NCBI RefSeq assembly: GCF_025561425.1
Contig: NZ_CP094824.1
Location: 1,674,001 to 1,738,000 of the forward strand
Length of the DNA stretch: 64,000 nt
Direction: 5' to 3'
DNA from: Mammaliicoccus sciuri
Lineage (GTDB): Bacteria > Bacillota > Bacilli > Staphylococcales > Staphylococcaceae
This document shows, one piece after another, positions 1 to 12,651 of this stretch (position 1 is its first letter; every line of letters starts with the position of its first letter). Position numbers and translations under genes: made by a program. The notes under the pieces are model-generated. The model saw nothing but the letters and a program-made list of their open reading frames with translations. It was not told the DNA's origin and did not search any database.

Positions 1-2
1 AG

Positions 3-155
3 TATTTGACTTCTGCTAAAAAAGGTATTTTAAATGGGTCAATTAAATGGAACTTTACTAAGTTCTTAGTGAATAAAGACGGAGAAGTTGTGAATCGATT
101 TGCACCACAAAAAAGCCCTGAACAATTGAGAAGTTCAATAGAAGCAGTATTATAA
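3..155 (+). CDS. Glutathione peroxidase, C-terminal end (partial)
   Basis: The last 50 codons of a plus-strand gene enter from the left edge and end in TAA. The residues include an [10 protein letters not shown] core, then VNRFAP and SPEQL. This is the usual C-terminus of glutathione/thiol peroxidases of the BsaA/GpxA type, which reduce peroxides. The catalytic Cys lies outside the window, so activity cannot be judged. A gpx-like gene beside hfq is the usual staphylococcal arrangement. It converges with hfq on a shared terminator. Confidence 0.8.
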   Translation, partial: YLTSAKKGILNGSIKWNFTKFLVNKDGEVVNRFAPQKSPEQLRSSIEAVL

Positions 156-168
156 TTGATTACACATA

Positions 169-208
169 AATAAGCGGCTAAGACAATAAAATGTCCTAGC
201 CGCTTATT
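169..208. terminator. Bidirectional terminator between gpx and hfq
   Basis: Two 17-nt arms at 169-185 and 192-208 pair with a single G-T type mismatch around a 6-nt loop. T-rich sequence lies on the plus side and A-rich sequence on the minus side. It sits between two convergent genes and can serve both. Confidence 0.85.
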
Positions 209-221
209 ATTTGAAAAACAA

Positions 222-452
222 TTATTGTTCGCTATCTTGATTTTCATCATCTTGTGCATCTACGAAAGTTGAGATAGCATGTTTGTAAATTAGATGTTCT
301 TTCCCTTGAATATCTAATAATACAACTTTGTCGTCAAAGTCGACAATTTTCCCTTTCATTTGAAATCCATTCAACAAGAATACCGTAAGTTCAGTTCCTT
401 CTGATTTGAATTTCTTAAGTAAAACTTCTTGAATATTTTCTTTCTCTGCCAT
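222..452 (-). CDS. hfq: RNA chaperone Hfq
   Basis: A 76-aa Sm-like protein that forms a hexameric ring and binds A- and U-rich RNA. The Sm1 region spans about residues 8-50 and includes FLLNGFQMKG. The Sm2 signature YKHAIS lies at 56-61. An acidic tail (DDENQDSEQ) follows. Length is normal for the family. The start is ATG after AAGGGG. It lies 13 bp after miaA, as in most Firmicutes, so miaA-hfq is probably one transcript. The role of Hfq in staphylococci is debated; the family assignment is not. Confidence 0.95.
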   Translation of the reverse strand: MAEKENIQEVLLKKFKSEGTELTVFLLNGFQMKGKIVDFDDKVVLLDIQGKEHLIYKHAISTFVDAQDDENQDSEQ

Positions 453-465
453 ATGACTTTCCCCT

Positions 466-1395
466 TCACTTGGATAATTGGATTACGTTGTCTGCGATTT
501 CTGTTAAAGACTGTTTATCCCGTTGAAACCAAGTCACATTCATTTTGTTTTTAAACCAGGTCATTTGACGTTTGGCATATCTTCTTGAATTTTGCTTGAT
601 TTGTTCTGTAGAGGTTTCTATGTCTATTTCTCCTTTTACTACTGGTACCAATTCTTTATATCCAATTGCTTGCATACTTTGAGAATCTTGATATCCTTTC
701 TCAACAAGATTAGACACTTCTCTTAATAATCCTCGCTGCAACATCATGTCAACGCGCATATTAATTCTTTGATATAATATTTCGCGCGACATTTCTATCC
801 CAATTAATATTGTACTATATTTTCCAGAAAATGTCTGGCTTTTCTTTCTTTCACTTAAAGTTTTTTTTGTATTTAAGTAATATTCAATTGCTCGCTCTAC
901 TCTTTTGCGATTGTTTGGATGCAATGATGACGCGGTTTCTGGGTCGATTTCATATAAATAGTTGTGCAATTCAATATTTGAGCATTTAGATAATTTATTT
1001 AATTTATTTTTTGTAATTCCCATTTTTTCAGAACTGATTTTCTCTTCTTCAAGGTTATAATCATATAAAACTGACTGTACATATAAACCTGTTCCACCGA
1101 CAAGTATCGGCAATTTACCTCTATCATGAATATCCTTTACAGTTCTTTCAAAGTCTTGTTTAAATCGATAAACTGAATATGGTTCATCCGGTTCATATAC
1201 ATCTATTAAATGATGAACAACGCCTTCCTTTTCTTCTTCTGTCACTTTAGCTGTACCAATATCTAGACCTTTATAAATTTGAAAGGCATCACCATTAATA
1301 ACTTCACCGTTTAAAGCTTTGGCTAATTTAATACTTAATTCTGTTTTACCTACTGCAGTAGGGCCTACTATTGCAATTAATGGTTTTTCATTCAT
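466..1395 (-). CDS. miaA: tRNA dimethylallyltransferase MiaA
   Basis: 309 aa. It transfers a dimethylallyl group from DMAPP to N6 of A37 in tRNAs that read UNN codons; MiaB (encoded at 13084-14625) then adds the methylthio group. The P-loop GPTAVGKT is at residues 11-18, and the DAFQIYKGLDIGTAK region and the basic NNRKRVERAIEYY helix follow. It overlaps the upstream hydrolase gene by 8 bp, and its Shine-Dalgarno sequence (AGAGGA) lies inside that gene. Translation of the two is probably coupled. Confidence 0.95.
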   Translation of the reverse strand: MNEKPLIAIVGPTAVGKTELSIKLAKALNGEVINGDAFQIYKGLDIGTAKVTEEEKEGVVHHLIDVYEPDEPYSVYRFKQDFERTVKDIHDRGKLPILVGGTGLYVQSVLYDYNLEEEKISSEKMGITKNKLNKLSKCSNIELHNYLYEIDPETASSLHPNNRKRVERAIEYYLNTKKTLSERKKSQTFSGKYSTILIGIEMSREILYQRINMRVDMMLQRGLLREVSNLVEKGYQDSQSMQAIGYKELVPVVKGEIDIETSTEQIKQNSRRYAKRQMTWFKNKMNVTWFQRDKQSLTEIADNVIQLSK

Positions 1396-2341
1396 TTGTT
1401 ATTTCCTCTTTTTCTAATTGTTTAATTTGTACCATCAACCAATTATATAAATGTTCATACACTGCATAACGGTTCGTCTCAAATAACACTTCATGACGCT
1501 TATTTTTATATAATTGTACTGTGACATGTTTAACGCCTGAATGTTTATAAATAGAAGCTAACTGTTTAATACCATTACCAAATCCACCAAAGTGATCTTC
1601 TTTACCTGATACTAGTAAAATGGGCATATTTAAATTTTGTTGTCTAATATAACTGATTTTCTTAGTTTGGACAGCAGCCTTTACCGTTTCTAGAAGTACT
1701 TTATGTGAAATCGGAAATCCTGAATACATATCTTTTTCATATTGCTCACGATTTTCATCACTTTGACTTAACCATTTATTATCTTTATTTAAATCTTTAT
1801 GTTGTCGATTCATTGTCTTAAAAGCAATATTATTAATAAACTTTGATTTTGTGCGACTTCCTAAAAATAAATTCACAAACTTTAATGCATATAAGTTTAA
1901 CTTGCCTTGAATTTTAGGATAAACAACCGTTCCTGACAGTATTAAAGCATCTACATCATTTGGATAATCATGAACATATTGTCTCGCAACTAATGAACCC
2001 ATAGAATGTCCTAATAATATAAATGGCAATTCAGGATTAAGTTCATTTTTAAACGTATCCCTTACTTCTTTAACATCGTCGACTAAATCTTGTAATGCAT
2101 TAAAATGACCTCTTGAAGAAGCTTCTATGTTCATACCATGACCTCGGTGGTTATGACGTATAACATGAAAGCCTCTTTTACATAAATATTCTGCTACTGC
2201 ATCATATCTATCTTTATGTTCAGCCACACCATGCAATATATGTATAATTCCATAAGTTTTTTCATCCGTTTTATCAATTGTAACTTCTAAAGTTTGTTCT
2301 GTAGATAATGTAATTCTATGATTAAATCGTCTCAAAAACAT
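1388..2341 (-). CDS. Alpha/beta hydrolase (serine lysophospholipase/monoacylglycerol-lipase type)
   Basis: 317 aa. The fold matches the Hydrolase_4 (monoglyceride lipase-like) family: HGVAEH oxyanion loop at about 37-42, nucleophile elbow GHSMG with Ser113, acid Asp249 in SGKEDH and His283 in KRHE. No signal peptide, so probably cytosolic. The substrate is unknown; a lysophospholipid or monoglyceride is inferred from the family. GGGAGG lies only 3 nt before the listed ATG, while an in-frame TTG at 2335 has better spacing, so the start may be 6 bp further in. It heads the hydrolase-miaA-hfq unit. Confidence 0.8.
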   Translation of the reverse strand: MFLRRFNHRITLSTEQTLEVTIDKTDEKTYGIIHILHGVAEHKDRYDAVAEYLCKRGFHVIRHNHRGHGMNIEASSRGHFNALQDLVDDVKEVRDTFKNELNPELPFILLGHSMGSLVARQYVHDYPNDVDALILSGTVVYPKIQGKLNLYALKFVNLFLGSRTKSKFINNIAFKTMNRQHKDLNKDNKWLSQSDENREQYEKDMYSGFPISHKVLLETVKAAVQTKKISYIRQQNLNMPILLVSGKEDHFGGFGNGIKQLASIYKHSGVKHVTVQLYKNKRHEVLFETNRYAVYEHLYNWLMVQIKQLEKEEITNE

Positions 2342-2420
2342 GCGCCTCCCTTATAAGACATTATAGCAAAATCTATAGCGCTTAAAAATATATTCACAAA
2401 TCCATCATATAATATATAAA

Positions 2421-2452
2421 AAACCTGCCGACAAAAAGTTGTCAGCAGGTTT
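2421..2452 (-). terminator. Terminator of glpD
   Basis: Arms at 2421-2434 and 2439-2452 pair with one mismatch around a 4-nt loop. The minus strand then runs into T-rich sequence. It lies 18 bp beyond the glpD stop codon. Confidence 0.8.
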
Positions 2453-2470
2453 AAATAGTTGGTTTATAAA

Positions 2471-4147
2471 TTATTTAACTATAGCTGGTTGATCATTTGG
2501 ATTAACCGCTTCTTTAATAGCTTGTTCTAATTCATCTTTATAAACGCGTTTAGTATCATTATCATAATTTAATACTTGAGCCATTACTTCAACTATCGCA
2601 TCTTTATGATCTAATACATATTGAATATCAAAGTATAAACGACCTGAACGACGCACTAAGAAGTCAGTTGGTTTATGAACCATTTCTTTTTGAATGCTGT
2701 AAATAACTTCAGCATATACTTCGATTGGTAAGTTAACATCTGCAACTTGTGTAGCATGAGCAATAGCAAATACTTCATCTACGCTAGATCCGTATTTTCT
2801 AGCTAAATAACGTGCTGCATCTTCTGATAAGTTGTAGTTTTTAGCTTCTTTAACTTTACTTTCAACGAATGATTCATAATTTTTACTACCACCAACGTTA
2901 CCGCCAGAAATGTAGGTTTCTTTTGTACGACAAGGTTTGAATAATAATTTATATTCTTCTTTAAGACGTTTACTTAATAAATCAACAATATCTTGAGCCA
3001 TATGACGGTAACCTGTTAATTTACCACCAGCGATTGTAAGTAAGCCTGAATCGCCTTCCCAAATTTCGTCTTTACGAGAAATTTCTGATGGATCTTTACC
3101 TTTTTCAAAGATTAATGGTCTAACACCAGCCCAAGTTGATTCGATATCTTTATCTTCAACTTTTACAGTTGGGAACATATAGTGAATAGCATCTAATAAA
3201 TATTGACGATCTTCTTCTGTAACTTTTGGAGAAGATTTATCATTATCATAAATTGTATCAGTAGTACCAACATATGCTTTTCCATCTCTAGGAATTGCGA
3301 AAATCATTCTGCCATCATTTTCTGTATCAAAGTATACAGCTTGACCTAATGGGAATACGCTTTGGTCAATAACAATATGAACACCTTTAGTTAATCTAAG
3401 TTGTTTATTGTTTGTTGAATAGTCTTTACCGCGTACTTCATCAACCCATGGACCTGCAGCGTTGATAACTCTTTTACCTTTAATTTCGAAAATTTCATTT
3501 TGTAATAAATCAGTTACTTCGATACCTGATACTTTTTTCTTTTTGTTGTATAAGAATTTATTTGATTTAGCATAGTTAATGATATCTGCACCAAATTCAC
3601 GTGCGCGTTTCATAACTTCAATTGTTAAACGAGCATCATCTGTACGGTACTCAACATAGTAACCACCAGCTTTTAAACCGTCTTGTTTTACAAGTGGCTC
3701 TTTCTTAATTGTTTCTTCTCTGTTTAACATTGTACGACGTTCAGCTTTTTTAACACCTGCTAAGAAATCATAAACTTTCAAACCGATTGATGTTGTAAAT
3801 GGACCCATGCTACCGCCTTTGTGTAAAGGTAATAACATCCATTCTGGTGTTGTTACGTGAGGACCATTTTCATAAACGATCGCTCTTTCTTTACCAGTTT
3901 CAGCAACTACGCCAACTTGGAATTGTTTTAAGTAACGTAATCCACCATGAACTAATTTCGTACTTCTAGAACTTGTACCTTGTGCAAAGTCTTGCATTTC
4001 AACTAATGCTACTTTCATACCACGTTGCGCTGCATCTAAAGCGATACCTGCACCAGTGATTCCTCCACCGATAACAACTACGTCATATTCAGTTTTTTTA
4101 AGTTGATCTTTAACTTGATTACGATTTAATGCTGATAATTGTTGCAT
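2471..4147 (-). CDS. glpD: Aerobic glycerol-3-phosphate dehydrogenase GlpD
   Basis: 558 aa. This membrane-associated FAD enzyme oxidises glycerol-3-phosphate to dihydroxyacetone phosphate and passes electrons to quinone. The FAD-binding [16 protein letters not shown] motif is near the N-terminus, followed by [17 protein letters not shown] and the C-terminal DAO_C region. AGGAGG lies only 2 nt before an ATG at 4153 but 8 nt before the ATG at 4147, so 4147 is taken as the start. The gene has its own leader terminator and is a likely GlpP target. Confidence 0.95.
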   Translation of the reverse strand: MQQLSALNRNQVKDQLKKTEYDVVVIGGGITGAGIALDAAQRGMKVALVEMQDFAQGTSSRSTKLVHGGLRYLKQFQVGVVAETGKERAIVYENGPHVTTPEWMLLPLHKGGSMGPFTTSIGLKVYDFLAGVKKAERRTMLNREETIKKEPLVKQDGLKAGGYYVEYRTDDARLTIEVMKRAREFGADIINYAKSNKFLYNKKKKVSGIEVTDLLQNEIFEIKGKRVINAAGPWVDEVRGKDYSTNNKQLRLTKGVHIVIDQSVFPLGQAVYFDTENDGRMIFAIPRDGKAYVGTTDTIYDNDKSSPKVTEEDRQYLLDAIHYMFPTVKVEDKDIESTWAGVRPLIFEKGKDPSEISRKDEIWEGDSGLLTIAGGKLTGYRHMAQDIVDLLSKRLKEEYKLLFKPCRTKETYISGGNVGGSKNYESFVESKVKEAKNYNLSEDAARYLARKYGSSVDEVFAIAHATQVADVNLPIEVYAEVIYSIQKEMVHKPTDFLVRRSGRLYFDIQYVLDHKDAIVEVMAQVLNYDNDTKRVYKDELEQAIKEAVNPNDQPAIVK

Positions 4148-4170
4148 AACCATTTCCTCCTATAAAATGT

Positions 4171-4222
4171 AAAAAAAATGAGAGACTTATCCCTACAAAA
4201 ATGTACGAACAAAGCCTCTCAT
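4171..4222 (-). promoter_or_regulatory. glpD leader terminator, probable GlpP antitermination site
   Basis: On the minus strand an 11-nt stem (arms 4212-4222 and 4178-4188, 23-nt loop) is followed by eight T residues, all between glpK and the glpD ribosome-binding site. A terminator placed in the 5' leader of glpD is the known arrangement for GlpP antitermination in Bacillus. glpP is encoded in this window at 6792-7325. GlpP binding itself is inference. Confidence 0.7.
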
Positions 4223-4262
4223 GTCTCTACGAAATATTAACTTACCTTAATGATAACACAAC

Positions 4263-6601
<2,339 letters not shown>

Positions 6602-6640
6602 ATTAAACACCCTCCTAAATATAATATGCTAATACATAAA

Positions 6641-6723
6641 AAGCCCCCTACGTTGAACTACACATCATATTCATATAGTAATTTATACAAATTTAACGCA
6701 TAGTTTCTTTTCGTAGAGGGTCT
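6641..6723 (-). promoter_or_regulatory. glpF leader terminator, probable GlpP site
   Basis: The roughly 150-nt untranslated leader of glpF contains a stem of about 10 bp (arms 6712-6722 and 6643-6652) around a loop of about 59 nt. A T-run follows on the minus strand, just before the ribosome-binding site. As at glpD, this fits premature termination that GlpP relieves when glycerol-3-phosphate is present. The family mechanism is established; this site is inferred. Confidence 0.65.
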
Positions 6724-6756
6724 CATTTACTCATCTCATATATTAACTTAATTAGA

Positions 6757-6785
6757 AGTATAATACTTTATGAAAACGTTGTCAA
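6757..6785 (-). promoter_or_regulatory. glpFK promoter with CcpA (cre) site over the -35 box
   Basis: On the minus strand TTGACA (6780-6785) and TATACT (6757-6762) are separated by exactly 17 bp. TGAAAACGTTGTCA at 6771-6784 matches the cre consensus TGWNANCGNTNWCA and covers most of the -35 box, so CcpA binding should block RNA polymerase. Glycerol uptake would then be under both catabolite repression and GlpP antitermination. Confidence 0.8.
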
Positions 6786-6791
6786 ATCAAT

Positions 6792-7325
6792 TTACCAAAT
6801 TGTAATATCGCTAGACGTAACATATTGTGCACCGCTTTCAATTGCTAAATCAATTTCTTCCTTCGTATTAATTAATCCACCTGCAATAATTCGCTTACCT
6901 GTTTTATCACTGATTTCCTTGATTACTTTAGTAGCAACACCTGGTAGTACTTCCACTAAATCAGGGTCTGATTGTTTAATTAGTTCAATACTTCTACTTA
7001 ACGCTGTGCTATCAAGAATAAATACACGCAATATCGTTAACGTATTTAGTTTTTTGGCACGTTTAATAATTTTTGATTTCGTTGATATAATGCCATGTGG
7101 TTTATATTGTTGTATAACATATTCAACAGCCGCTTCATCATTTGATAAACCTTTAATTAAATCAATGTGTAGCATCACCTCTTTTTGATGCTTTTTCATT
7201 TGCTCTAAAATGCCTTGCAAATGACCGATATGTGTATCTAATAATACGCATCGTTCATAATCCATCTTAAAGAATTTTTCCATATCTTTCATAGAGCGAA
7301 TAGCTGGTAATATATGCTTATTCAT
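6792..7325 (-). CDS. glpP: Glycerol-3-phosphate responsive antiterminator GlpP
   Basis: 177 aa, a (beta/alpha)8-like RNA-binding regulator. Family features include an N-terminal LPAIRSMKDMEKF, the LLDTHIGHL strand, HIDLIKGLSNDEAAVEY and the C-terminal AGGLINTKEEI phosphate-binding-like loop. With glycerol-3-phosphate it is expected to antiterminate glp leaders. Two candidate targets lie at 6641-6723 and 4171-4222. It is only 9 bp after mutL, so it is probably co-transcribed with mutS-mutL, as in other staphylococci. Confidence 0.9.
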   Translation of the reverse strand: MNKHILPAIRSMKDMEKFFKMDYERCVLLDTHIGHLQGILEQMKKHQKEVMLHIDLIKGLSNDEAAVEYVIQQYKPHGIISTKSKIIKRAKKLNTLTILRVFILDSTALSRSIELIKQSDPDLVEVLPGVATKVIKEISDKTGKRIIAGGLINTKEEIDLAIESGAQYVTSSDITIW

Positions 7326-7334
7326 TTTATCCTC

Positions 7335-9314
7335 CTACATAACGCGTTTAAATAATTTTTCTAGTTCATACGTCGTTAATTCAATAATAATTGGTCTTCC
7401 GTGCGGACAAGTAAATGGGTCAGTTGTTTCTCTTAATTCATCTATTAAATGACTCATTTCATGATTTCTTAAATAATGATTAGCTTTAATAGATTTCTTA
7501 CAACTCATCATAATTGCTGCATCTTCTCTTAATTTTTTAATATCAACTTTTCCATGATTTAACACGTAATCGATCATATCTTTTATGATTTCTTCTGCAT
7601 CAACATTTGGCAACCAAACTGGGTATTCGCTCACCATATAATCATGATGACCAATTGGTTCTAAAAATACGCCCGCTTCAGCAAGTGATTGTAAATACTT
7701 TTCAATAATCATGTGCTCGTCTTTAGAGAAATTAAATGTTAGTGGCAACAATAAACTTTGTGTTTCGTTTGTGACTTCACCGATTTTTTCTTTGAAAAAT
7801 TCATATTTAATTCGTTCTTGCGCTGCATGTTGATCAATCATAAACATGCCTGTATCATTTTGTGCCACAATATATGTTCCGTGAACTTGACCTACAACTT
7901 CCATATATGGTACACGTGGCCCTTCAGATACTTCCTCTTCTTCAATTGGCGCTTGATATGGTTTATCAACATATTCTTCTGTATCTTGAACTTCATATGT
8001 TTCTTCATTATTTTCAATATGCTCGGGTTCATCATGTTGAATATCTATATCTCTATTAGCTTCTTGATTGATAGTATCTTCTTGTATAACCGAATGATGT
8101 TCTGTCTTATCTTTAAATTGCCAAGAAGGTGAAGGTTCTCTGTTTATAGAGTTGCTTGTTTGTTCAATTTCTTCATCACTTTCACTTTTATGAGAAACTT
8201 GCTGCTGTTGAGTTATATTTTGATTTCTTTTAGCTTCAAAATCTATTTTTTGTTGTTCAAAAATTTCTTTTTGTGATTTTTTTGGCTTTTGTTTTTCTAA
8301 AGATGTGTCTGGAATTAATGACATACCTCTAAATGCTTCTTTAATTTTTTGATTAATCAATTCATAAAGTAGTTGTTCTTTAGAAATCCTTACTTCTAGT
8401 TTAGTCGGATGTACGTTAACATCTACTAAAATCGGATCCATTTCAATATTTAAATAAACGATTGGATATCTACCGATTGGTAATAGTGTATGATAACCTT
8501 CTATAATCGCTTTGTTAAGCACAAAATTCTTAATATATCGCCTGTTAATAAATATAGAAATATAATGTCGATTGCTTCTCGTGTGCTCAGGTTTACAAAT
8601 AAATCCGTTTACGACGTAATCATCTGTTTCGCCATTTATTGGTACAAGATCTTTTGCAATTTTCATACCATAAATTTCAGCCATTACTTCATTTGTTCTA
8701 CCTGAGCCATTCGTTGAAATAACTGTTTTATCATCTGATACGAGATTAAATGCGATATTCGGATGACTCATTGCCATTCTATTGACTATATCCGTAATTT
8801 TGCCAAGTTCAGTATACAAACTTTTAACATATTTTAATCTTGCTGGCGTATTATAGAATAAATCTTCAACAAGAATATCTGTACCTTTTTTAGCTTTAGC
8901 AGGTTGTTTTTTCGTAATTTTACCATTTTCAACGCGTACTTCATGTCCAAGCATACCGTCCGTACAAGTCTTCATCGTTACTCTACTCACTGATGAAATA
9001 CTCGCTAAAGCTTCACCTCTAAAACCAAGTGTACGAATATGAAACAAATCATAATCGTTATTGATTTTACTTGTCGCATGTCTACCAAATGCTTTGGCTA
9101 TATCTTCTTCTTCAATGCCTGTTCCATTATCTACGACTCTAATAGATTGAATACCTGATTCTTTAATCGTAATATCAATTTGAGTAGCTTGAGCATCAAT
9201 TGCATTTTCCAACAATTCTTTCACAACAGAAGCTGGTCTTTCTACCACTTCACCTGCAGCTATTTTGTTGGCTAAAGATAATTCGAGCTCTTTAATTTTT
9301 CCCAATGCACTCAC
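7335..9314 (-). CDS. mutL: DNA mismatch repair protein MutL
   Basis: 659 aa. The N-terminal GHKL ATPase is complete: ENAIDA, DNGTGI and [14 protein letters not shown] variable, Q/E-rich linker spans roughly residues 340-460. The C-terminal domain has the endonuclease metal motif DQHAAQERI and the CPHGRP motif, so this is a nicking-type MutL. It matches mismatches reported by MutS. The frame opens at GTG 9314 with a weak ribosome-binding site; TTG at 9305 (then GKIKELE) corresponds to the start used in S. aureus and may be the true one. Confidence 0.95.
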   Translation of the reverse strand: MSALGKIKELELSLANKIAAGEVVERPASVVKELLENAIDAQATQIDITIKESGIQSIRVVDNGTGIEEEDIAKAFGRHATSKINNDYDLFHIRTLGFRGEALASISSVSRVTMKTCTDGMLGHEVRVENGKITKKQPAKAKKGTDILVEDLFYNTPARLKYVKSLYTELGKITDIVNRMAMSHPNIAFNLVSDDKTVISTNGSGRTNEVMAEIYGMKIAKDLVPINGETDDYVVNGFICKPEHTRSNRHYISIFINRRYIKNFVLNKAIIEGYHTLLPIGRYPIVYLNIEMDPILVDVNVHPTKLEVRISKEQLLYELINQKIKEAFRGMSLIPDTSLEKQKPKKSQKEIFEQQKIDFEAKRNQNITQQQQVSHKSESDEEIEQTSNSINREPSPSWQFKDKTEHHSVIQEDTINQEANRDIDIQHDEPEHIENNEETYEVQDTEEYVDKPYQAPIEEEEVSEGPRVPYMEVVGQVHGTYIVAQNDTGMFMIDQHAAQERIKYEFFKEKIGEVTNETQSLLLPLTFNFSKDEHMIIEKYLQSLAEAGVFLEPIGHHDYMVSEYPVWLPNVDAEEIIKDMIDYVLNHGKVDIKKLREDAAIMMSCKKSIKANHYLRNHEMSHLIDELRETTDPFTCPHGRPIIIELTTYELEKLFKRVM

Positions 9315-9319
9315 ACTTT

Positions 9320-11845
9320 CTATTTAAGTTGTTTTTGTAATTCATGCAGTTTTGATAAAGCTTCAATAGGTGTTATGTTCATTAAATCAATTGATTTCAG
9401 TTTCTTTTCAATTTCAGATTGCCCTTGTTCTTCGAATAATTGGAATGACGGTTGCTCATACTTATCTGCTTCTTTCTCTACTTTTGTATGAGATTCAAGT
9501 TCTTGCAAAATAGTATGTGCTCTTTCAATAATTTCATCAGGTAAATCCGTTAATTTCGCTACATGAATACCGTAACTTTGGTCAACTGCGCCTTCTTTTA
9601 CTTTATGCAAGAAAATCAATTCTCCTTGATATTCTTGTGCAGCTACGTGAATATTTTTAAGTCCAGATAACGTTTCATCTAAATGTGTTAACTCATGATA
9701 GTGTGTAGAGAATAACGTTTTTGCTTTTGTATGATGATGAACATATTCAATCATAGACTGTGCAAGCGCTAGACCATCAAATGTAGATGTTCCTCGTCCA
9801 ATTTCATCAAATATAATTAAGCTATCTTCAGTTGCTCCAACCATGGCTTTTTCAGCTTCTAACATTTCGACCATAAATGTACTTTTACCTGATACTAAAT
9901 CATCTGCTGCACCAATTCTCGTAAAGATTTGATCAAATATTGGCAATTGCGCATAATCTGCAGGCACGTATGCACCCATTTGAGCCATAATACTAATAAT
10001 AGCTATTTGACGCATATACGTACTCTTACCAGACATATTTGGTCCTGTTATTAAATAGATAAAGCCTTCTTTATCTAAATAACAGTCATTTGGAACATAG
10101 TCATTATGATCCATGACGCGTTCAACAACCGGGTGTCTCGATGATTTAAGTGATAATGTTTTATCTTCACTAAAAATTGGACGAGTATAATGATATTTTT
10201 GCGCAATTTCAGCAAAGCTTTGTAAACAGTCTATTTCTGATAGTAATTTAGCTTGTGCTTGTAACTTTTCAGTATAAGCTTTCACTTCTTGTCTTAATTC
10301 AAGGAATAGTTGATATTCTAGTTCGATTGCTTTATCTTCTGCACCTAAAATGATAGATTCTTTTTCTTTCAATTCTTCAGTAATAAATCGTTCAGCATTT
10401 GATAATGTTTGCTTACGTTGATATCCTAAAGCATCTGTATCAATATGATTTAAATTTGCTTTTGTAATTTCAATATAGTACCCAAAAACTTTGTTAAAGC
10501 TTACTTTTAATGATTTTACACCCGTTCGTTCACGTTCTTTTAATTGTAATTCTGCTATCCATTGCTTACCGTTTGTTGAAGCTTCTTTATATTGATCTAG
10601 TGTTTCATTAAAGCCTTTTTTAAATATCCCACCCTCTTTAACAGAAATCGGTGGATCTTCTACTAAACTTTCATCTAATAATCGTTCTAAATCATTTAAT
10701 GGTTCAAGATCTTTAAATCGGTCTATAGACTTTGAGTCTAATCTTTCAATAATTTCTTTAACATATGGAATTTGCTTTATTGAATAATTCAACTGTACTA
10801 AATCTTTAGCATTCACATTGCCGTAGCTAACTCTTCCGACTAATCTTTCAATATCATACACCATATTCAAATAACTTCTAAGTTCATCACGTTCAATAAA
10901 ACCATTCACTAATTGTTCAACAGCATCTAATCTTTGTTCGATATCTCTTTGGTTGATAAGCGGTCGATCTATCCATTGCTTTAATCTTCTTGCGCCCATA
11001 GGTGTCTTCGTATCATCCATCAACCATAATAATGTACCTTTTTTAGATTTAAGTCTGATACTTTCTGTTAATTCAAGATTTCGTTTCGCGTAAAAGTCCA
11101 TTTTCATATAATCTAAAGCTCTATATACGACAACTTCTTCTAAATGTGGCATATCGCGTTTACCGTTATCATGAATATAATTTAATAAATAATTTAATGA
11201 TCTTTTTTGAGCGTGAGATGTGCCCGTGACAACTTCATAATCTCGTTCTTCATAGCTATCAATAACTGTGATTGTTTCAGTTATAAGCTGAATTTGTTTA
11301 TATAAATTATCTGGTAACACTTTATTAACAATAATTTCATTAGGGTGAATCGTTGTAATTTCATTAATTAAAGTTGTTTCATCAACAAATGATGTTACTT
11401 TTAATTCCCCTGTTGTGACATCACAGTAACTTAAATGAAACTCTCCATCTTCTTTTATAAATCCTAATATATAATTATTCGATTTTTCGTCCATACCTTT
11501 TTGATCCATAACCGTACCTGGCGTTATGACTTGCACAACTTCTCTACGAACCATTCCTTTAGTTTGTGTCGGATCTTCCATTTGTTCACAAATCGCGACT
11601 TTATAACCTTTTGAAATAAGTTTTTCAATATATCCAGAAGCTGAATGATATGGTACCCCGCACATTGGTATTGGATCTTTCTTAGCATCTCTTCTTGTTA
11701 GTGTTATTTCTAATACTCTCGATGCTTCAATTGCATCATCGTAGAACATTTCATAAAAATCACCTAATCTGAAAAATAATAATGTATCTTGATATTGAGA
11801 TTTTATCTTTAAATATTGAGCCATCATCGGCGTTGGTTTAGACAT
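9320..11845 (-). CDS. mutS: DNA mismatch repair protein MutS
   Basis: 841 aa. The mismatch-contacting Phe-X-Glu motif is in LGDFYEMF near residue 29. The Walker A loop GPNMSGKST, the Walker B region [11 protein letters not shown] and the STHYHEL segment are present. The C-terminus ends in a short helix of the kind used for tetramer/beta-clamp contact. It recognises mismatches and recruits MutL, encoded 5 bp downstream. Length is slightly shorter than S. aureus MutS, but no domain is missing. Confidence 0.96.
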   Translation of the reverse strand: MSKPTPMMAQYLKIKSQYQDTLLFFRLGDFYEMFYDDAIEASRVLEITLTRRDAKKDPIPMCGVPYHSASGYIEKLISKGYKVAICEQMEDPTQTKGMVRREVVQVITPGTVMDQKGMDEKSNNYILGFIKEDGEFHLSYCDVTTGELKVTSFVDETTLINEITTIHPNEIIVNKVLPDNLYKQIQLITETITVIDSYEERDYEVVTGTSHAQKRSLNYLLNYIHDNGKRDMPHLEEVVVYRALDYMKMDFYAKRNLELTESIRLKSKKGTLLWLMDDTKTPMGARRLKQWIDRPLINQRDIEQRLDAVEQLVNGFIERDELRSYLNMVYDIERLVGRVSYGNVNAKDLVQLNYSIKQIPYVKEIIERLDSKSIDRFKDLEPLNDLERLLDESLVEDPPISVKEGGIFKKGFNETLDQYKEASTNGKQWIAELQLKERERTGVKSLKVSFNKVFGYYIEITKANLNHIDTDALGYQRKQTLSNAERFITEELKEKESIILGAEDKAIELEYQLFLELRQEVKAYTEKLQAQAKLLSEIDCLQSFAEIAQKYHYTRPIFSEDKTLSLKSSRHPVVERVMDHNDYVPNDCYLDKEGFIYLITGPNMSGKSTYMRQIAIISIMAQMGAYVPADYAQLPIFDQIFTRIGAADDLVSGKSTFMVEMLEAEKAMVGATEDSLIIFDEIGRGTSTFDGLALAQSMIEYVHHHTKAKTLFSTHYHELTHLDETLSGLKNIHVAAQEYQGELIFLHKVKEGAVDQSYGIHVAKLTDLPDEIIERAHTILQELESHTKVEKEADKYEQPSFQLFEEQGQSEIEKKLKSIDLMNITPIEALSKLHELQKQLK

Positions 11846-11930
11846 CTTTATTCACGTTCCTTTTTTTAACTTTCGATTTATCTATTTTATCAAAATTTCT
11901 ACTATTAAACGAGTATGTTTATTTATTAAA

Positions 11931-11970
11931 AAAAGAGCGTAATAAAGCAATTTATGCTTCACGCCCTTTA
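11931..11970 (-). terminator. Terminator of thiW
   Basis: Imperfect arms AAAAGAGCGT (11931-11940) and ACGCCCTTTA (11961-11970) enclose a smaller AAGCA/TGCTT pairing. The minus strand then runs into T-rich sequence. It lies just past the thiW stop codon and before mutS. Confidence 0.6.
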
Positions 11971-11985
11971 ATTCATGATATAACT

Positions 11986-12486
11986 TTAGGTATCATTTTT
12001 TAATTTCTTTAATATACCTCTTTTTTCAAAAGCTTTTAATAATATATAACTTACAATAGCGCCTATTAGACTACTAAAGAAAAATGATAAAAATAACGGC
12101 CAAAATGCTATTTTTCCTAGTCCTAGTAACCAACCAATCGGAATACAAACGAAGCTACCTATTACACCAGTACCTATTACTTCTCCTAAAGATGCAATCG
12201 ATAATTGTTTGCGATATTTATAAAGTAAACTTGCTAATAATACGCCTATCATACTGCCTGGAAAAGCAAAAATCGTTCCTAAACCTAGTAAGTTTCTAAT
12301 AAACGAAGATAACAAAGCTTGCGCTAAGCCATACCATGGTCCAAGAAATACGGCTGATATAACATTAATGAAATGTTGCATTGGCAATGCTTTTATTGGA
12401 CCTATTGGTATCGTGATAAATGTACTAAAGACAACATTTATCGTTGTTAATATTGCGGTTAAAGTCATTAATTTAGTCTTCTTCAT
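11986..12486 (-). CDS. thiW: Thiamine-precursor ECF transporter S component, ThiW family
   Basis: 166 aa, very hydrophobic, with about five membrane segments. The N-terminal AILTTINVVFSTF helix and the IGPIKALPMQHFINVI segment are typical of ThiW/hydroxyethylthiazole-type S components, which bind the substrate and dock on a shared ECF energising module. No ECF ATPase gene is in the window. The TPP riboswitch directly upstream supports a thiamine-pathway substrate. The exact ligand (thiazole moiety or thiamine) is uncertain. Confidence 0.75.
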   Translation of the reverse strand: MKKTKLMTLTAILTTINVVFSTFITIPIGPIKALPMQHFINVISAVFLGPWYGLAQALLSSFIRNLLGLGTIFAFPGSMIGVLLASLLYKYRKQLSIASLGEVIGTGVIGSFVCIPIGWLLGLGKIAFWPLFLSFFFSSLIGAIVSYILLKAFEKRGILKKLKNDT

Positions 12487-12502
12487 TATATTTCCTCCAA
12501 AT

Positions 12503-12544
12503 AAAAAATCATTAGTCCACGTACTGGCAGACTAATGATTTTTA
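12503..12544 (-). terminator. TPP-riboswitch expression-platform terminator
   Basis: A 15-nt near-perfect stem (arms 12530-12544 and 12503-12517) ends in a T-run on the minus strand, 17 bp before thiW. Its loop contains GCCAGTA (plus-strand TACTGGC at 12522-12528). This is complementary to TACTGGC inside the aptamer 3' strand (plus GCCAGTA at 12577-12583), giving a plausible antiterminator pairing. Confidence 0.8.
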
Positions 12545-12561
12545 GCATATATAATCTTTAG

Positions 12562-12640
12562 TTGCACAATCTCTACGCCAGTATTACCTGGATCAAATCT
12601 ACACGTATATTCTCAGCCTTGTTAGGCACCGTGTGTGCAA
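12562..12640 (-). promoter_or_regulatory. TPP riboswitch aptamer (thi box)
   Basis: The minus strand contains the conserved thi-box blocks GGCTGAGA and ATCCAGGTAATACTGGCGTAG. The flanking strands TTGCACA/TGTGCAA (12634-12640 and 12562-12568) close a 7-bp P1 stem. It lies between ricA and thiW and is followed by the terminator at 12503-12544, so high TPP should stop transcription before thiW. Confidence 0.92.
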
Positions 12641-12651
12641 TATATTAAATC

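Noticed and set aside
7758-8132. Plus-strand ORF of 124 codons inside mutL
   Set aside because: It mirrors the low-complexity Q/E-rich linker of MutL. Aromatic-rich nonsense sequence.
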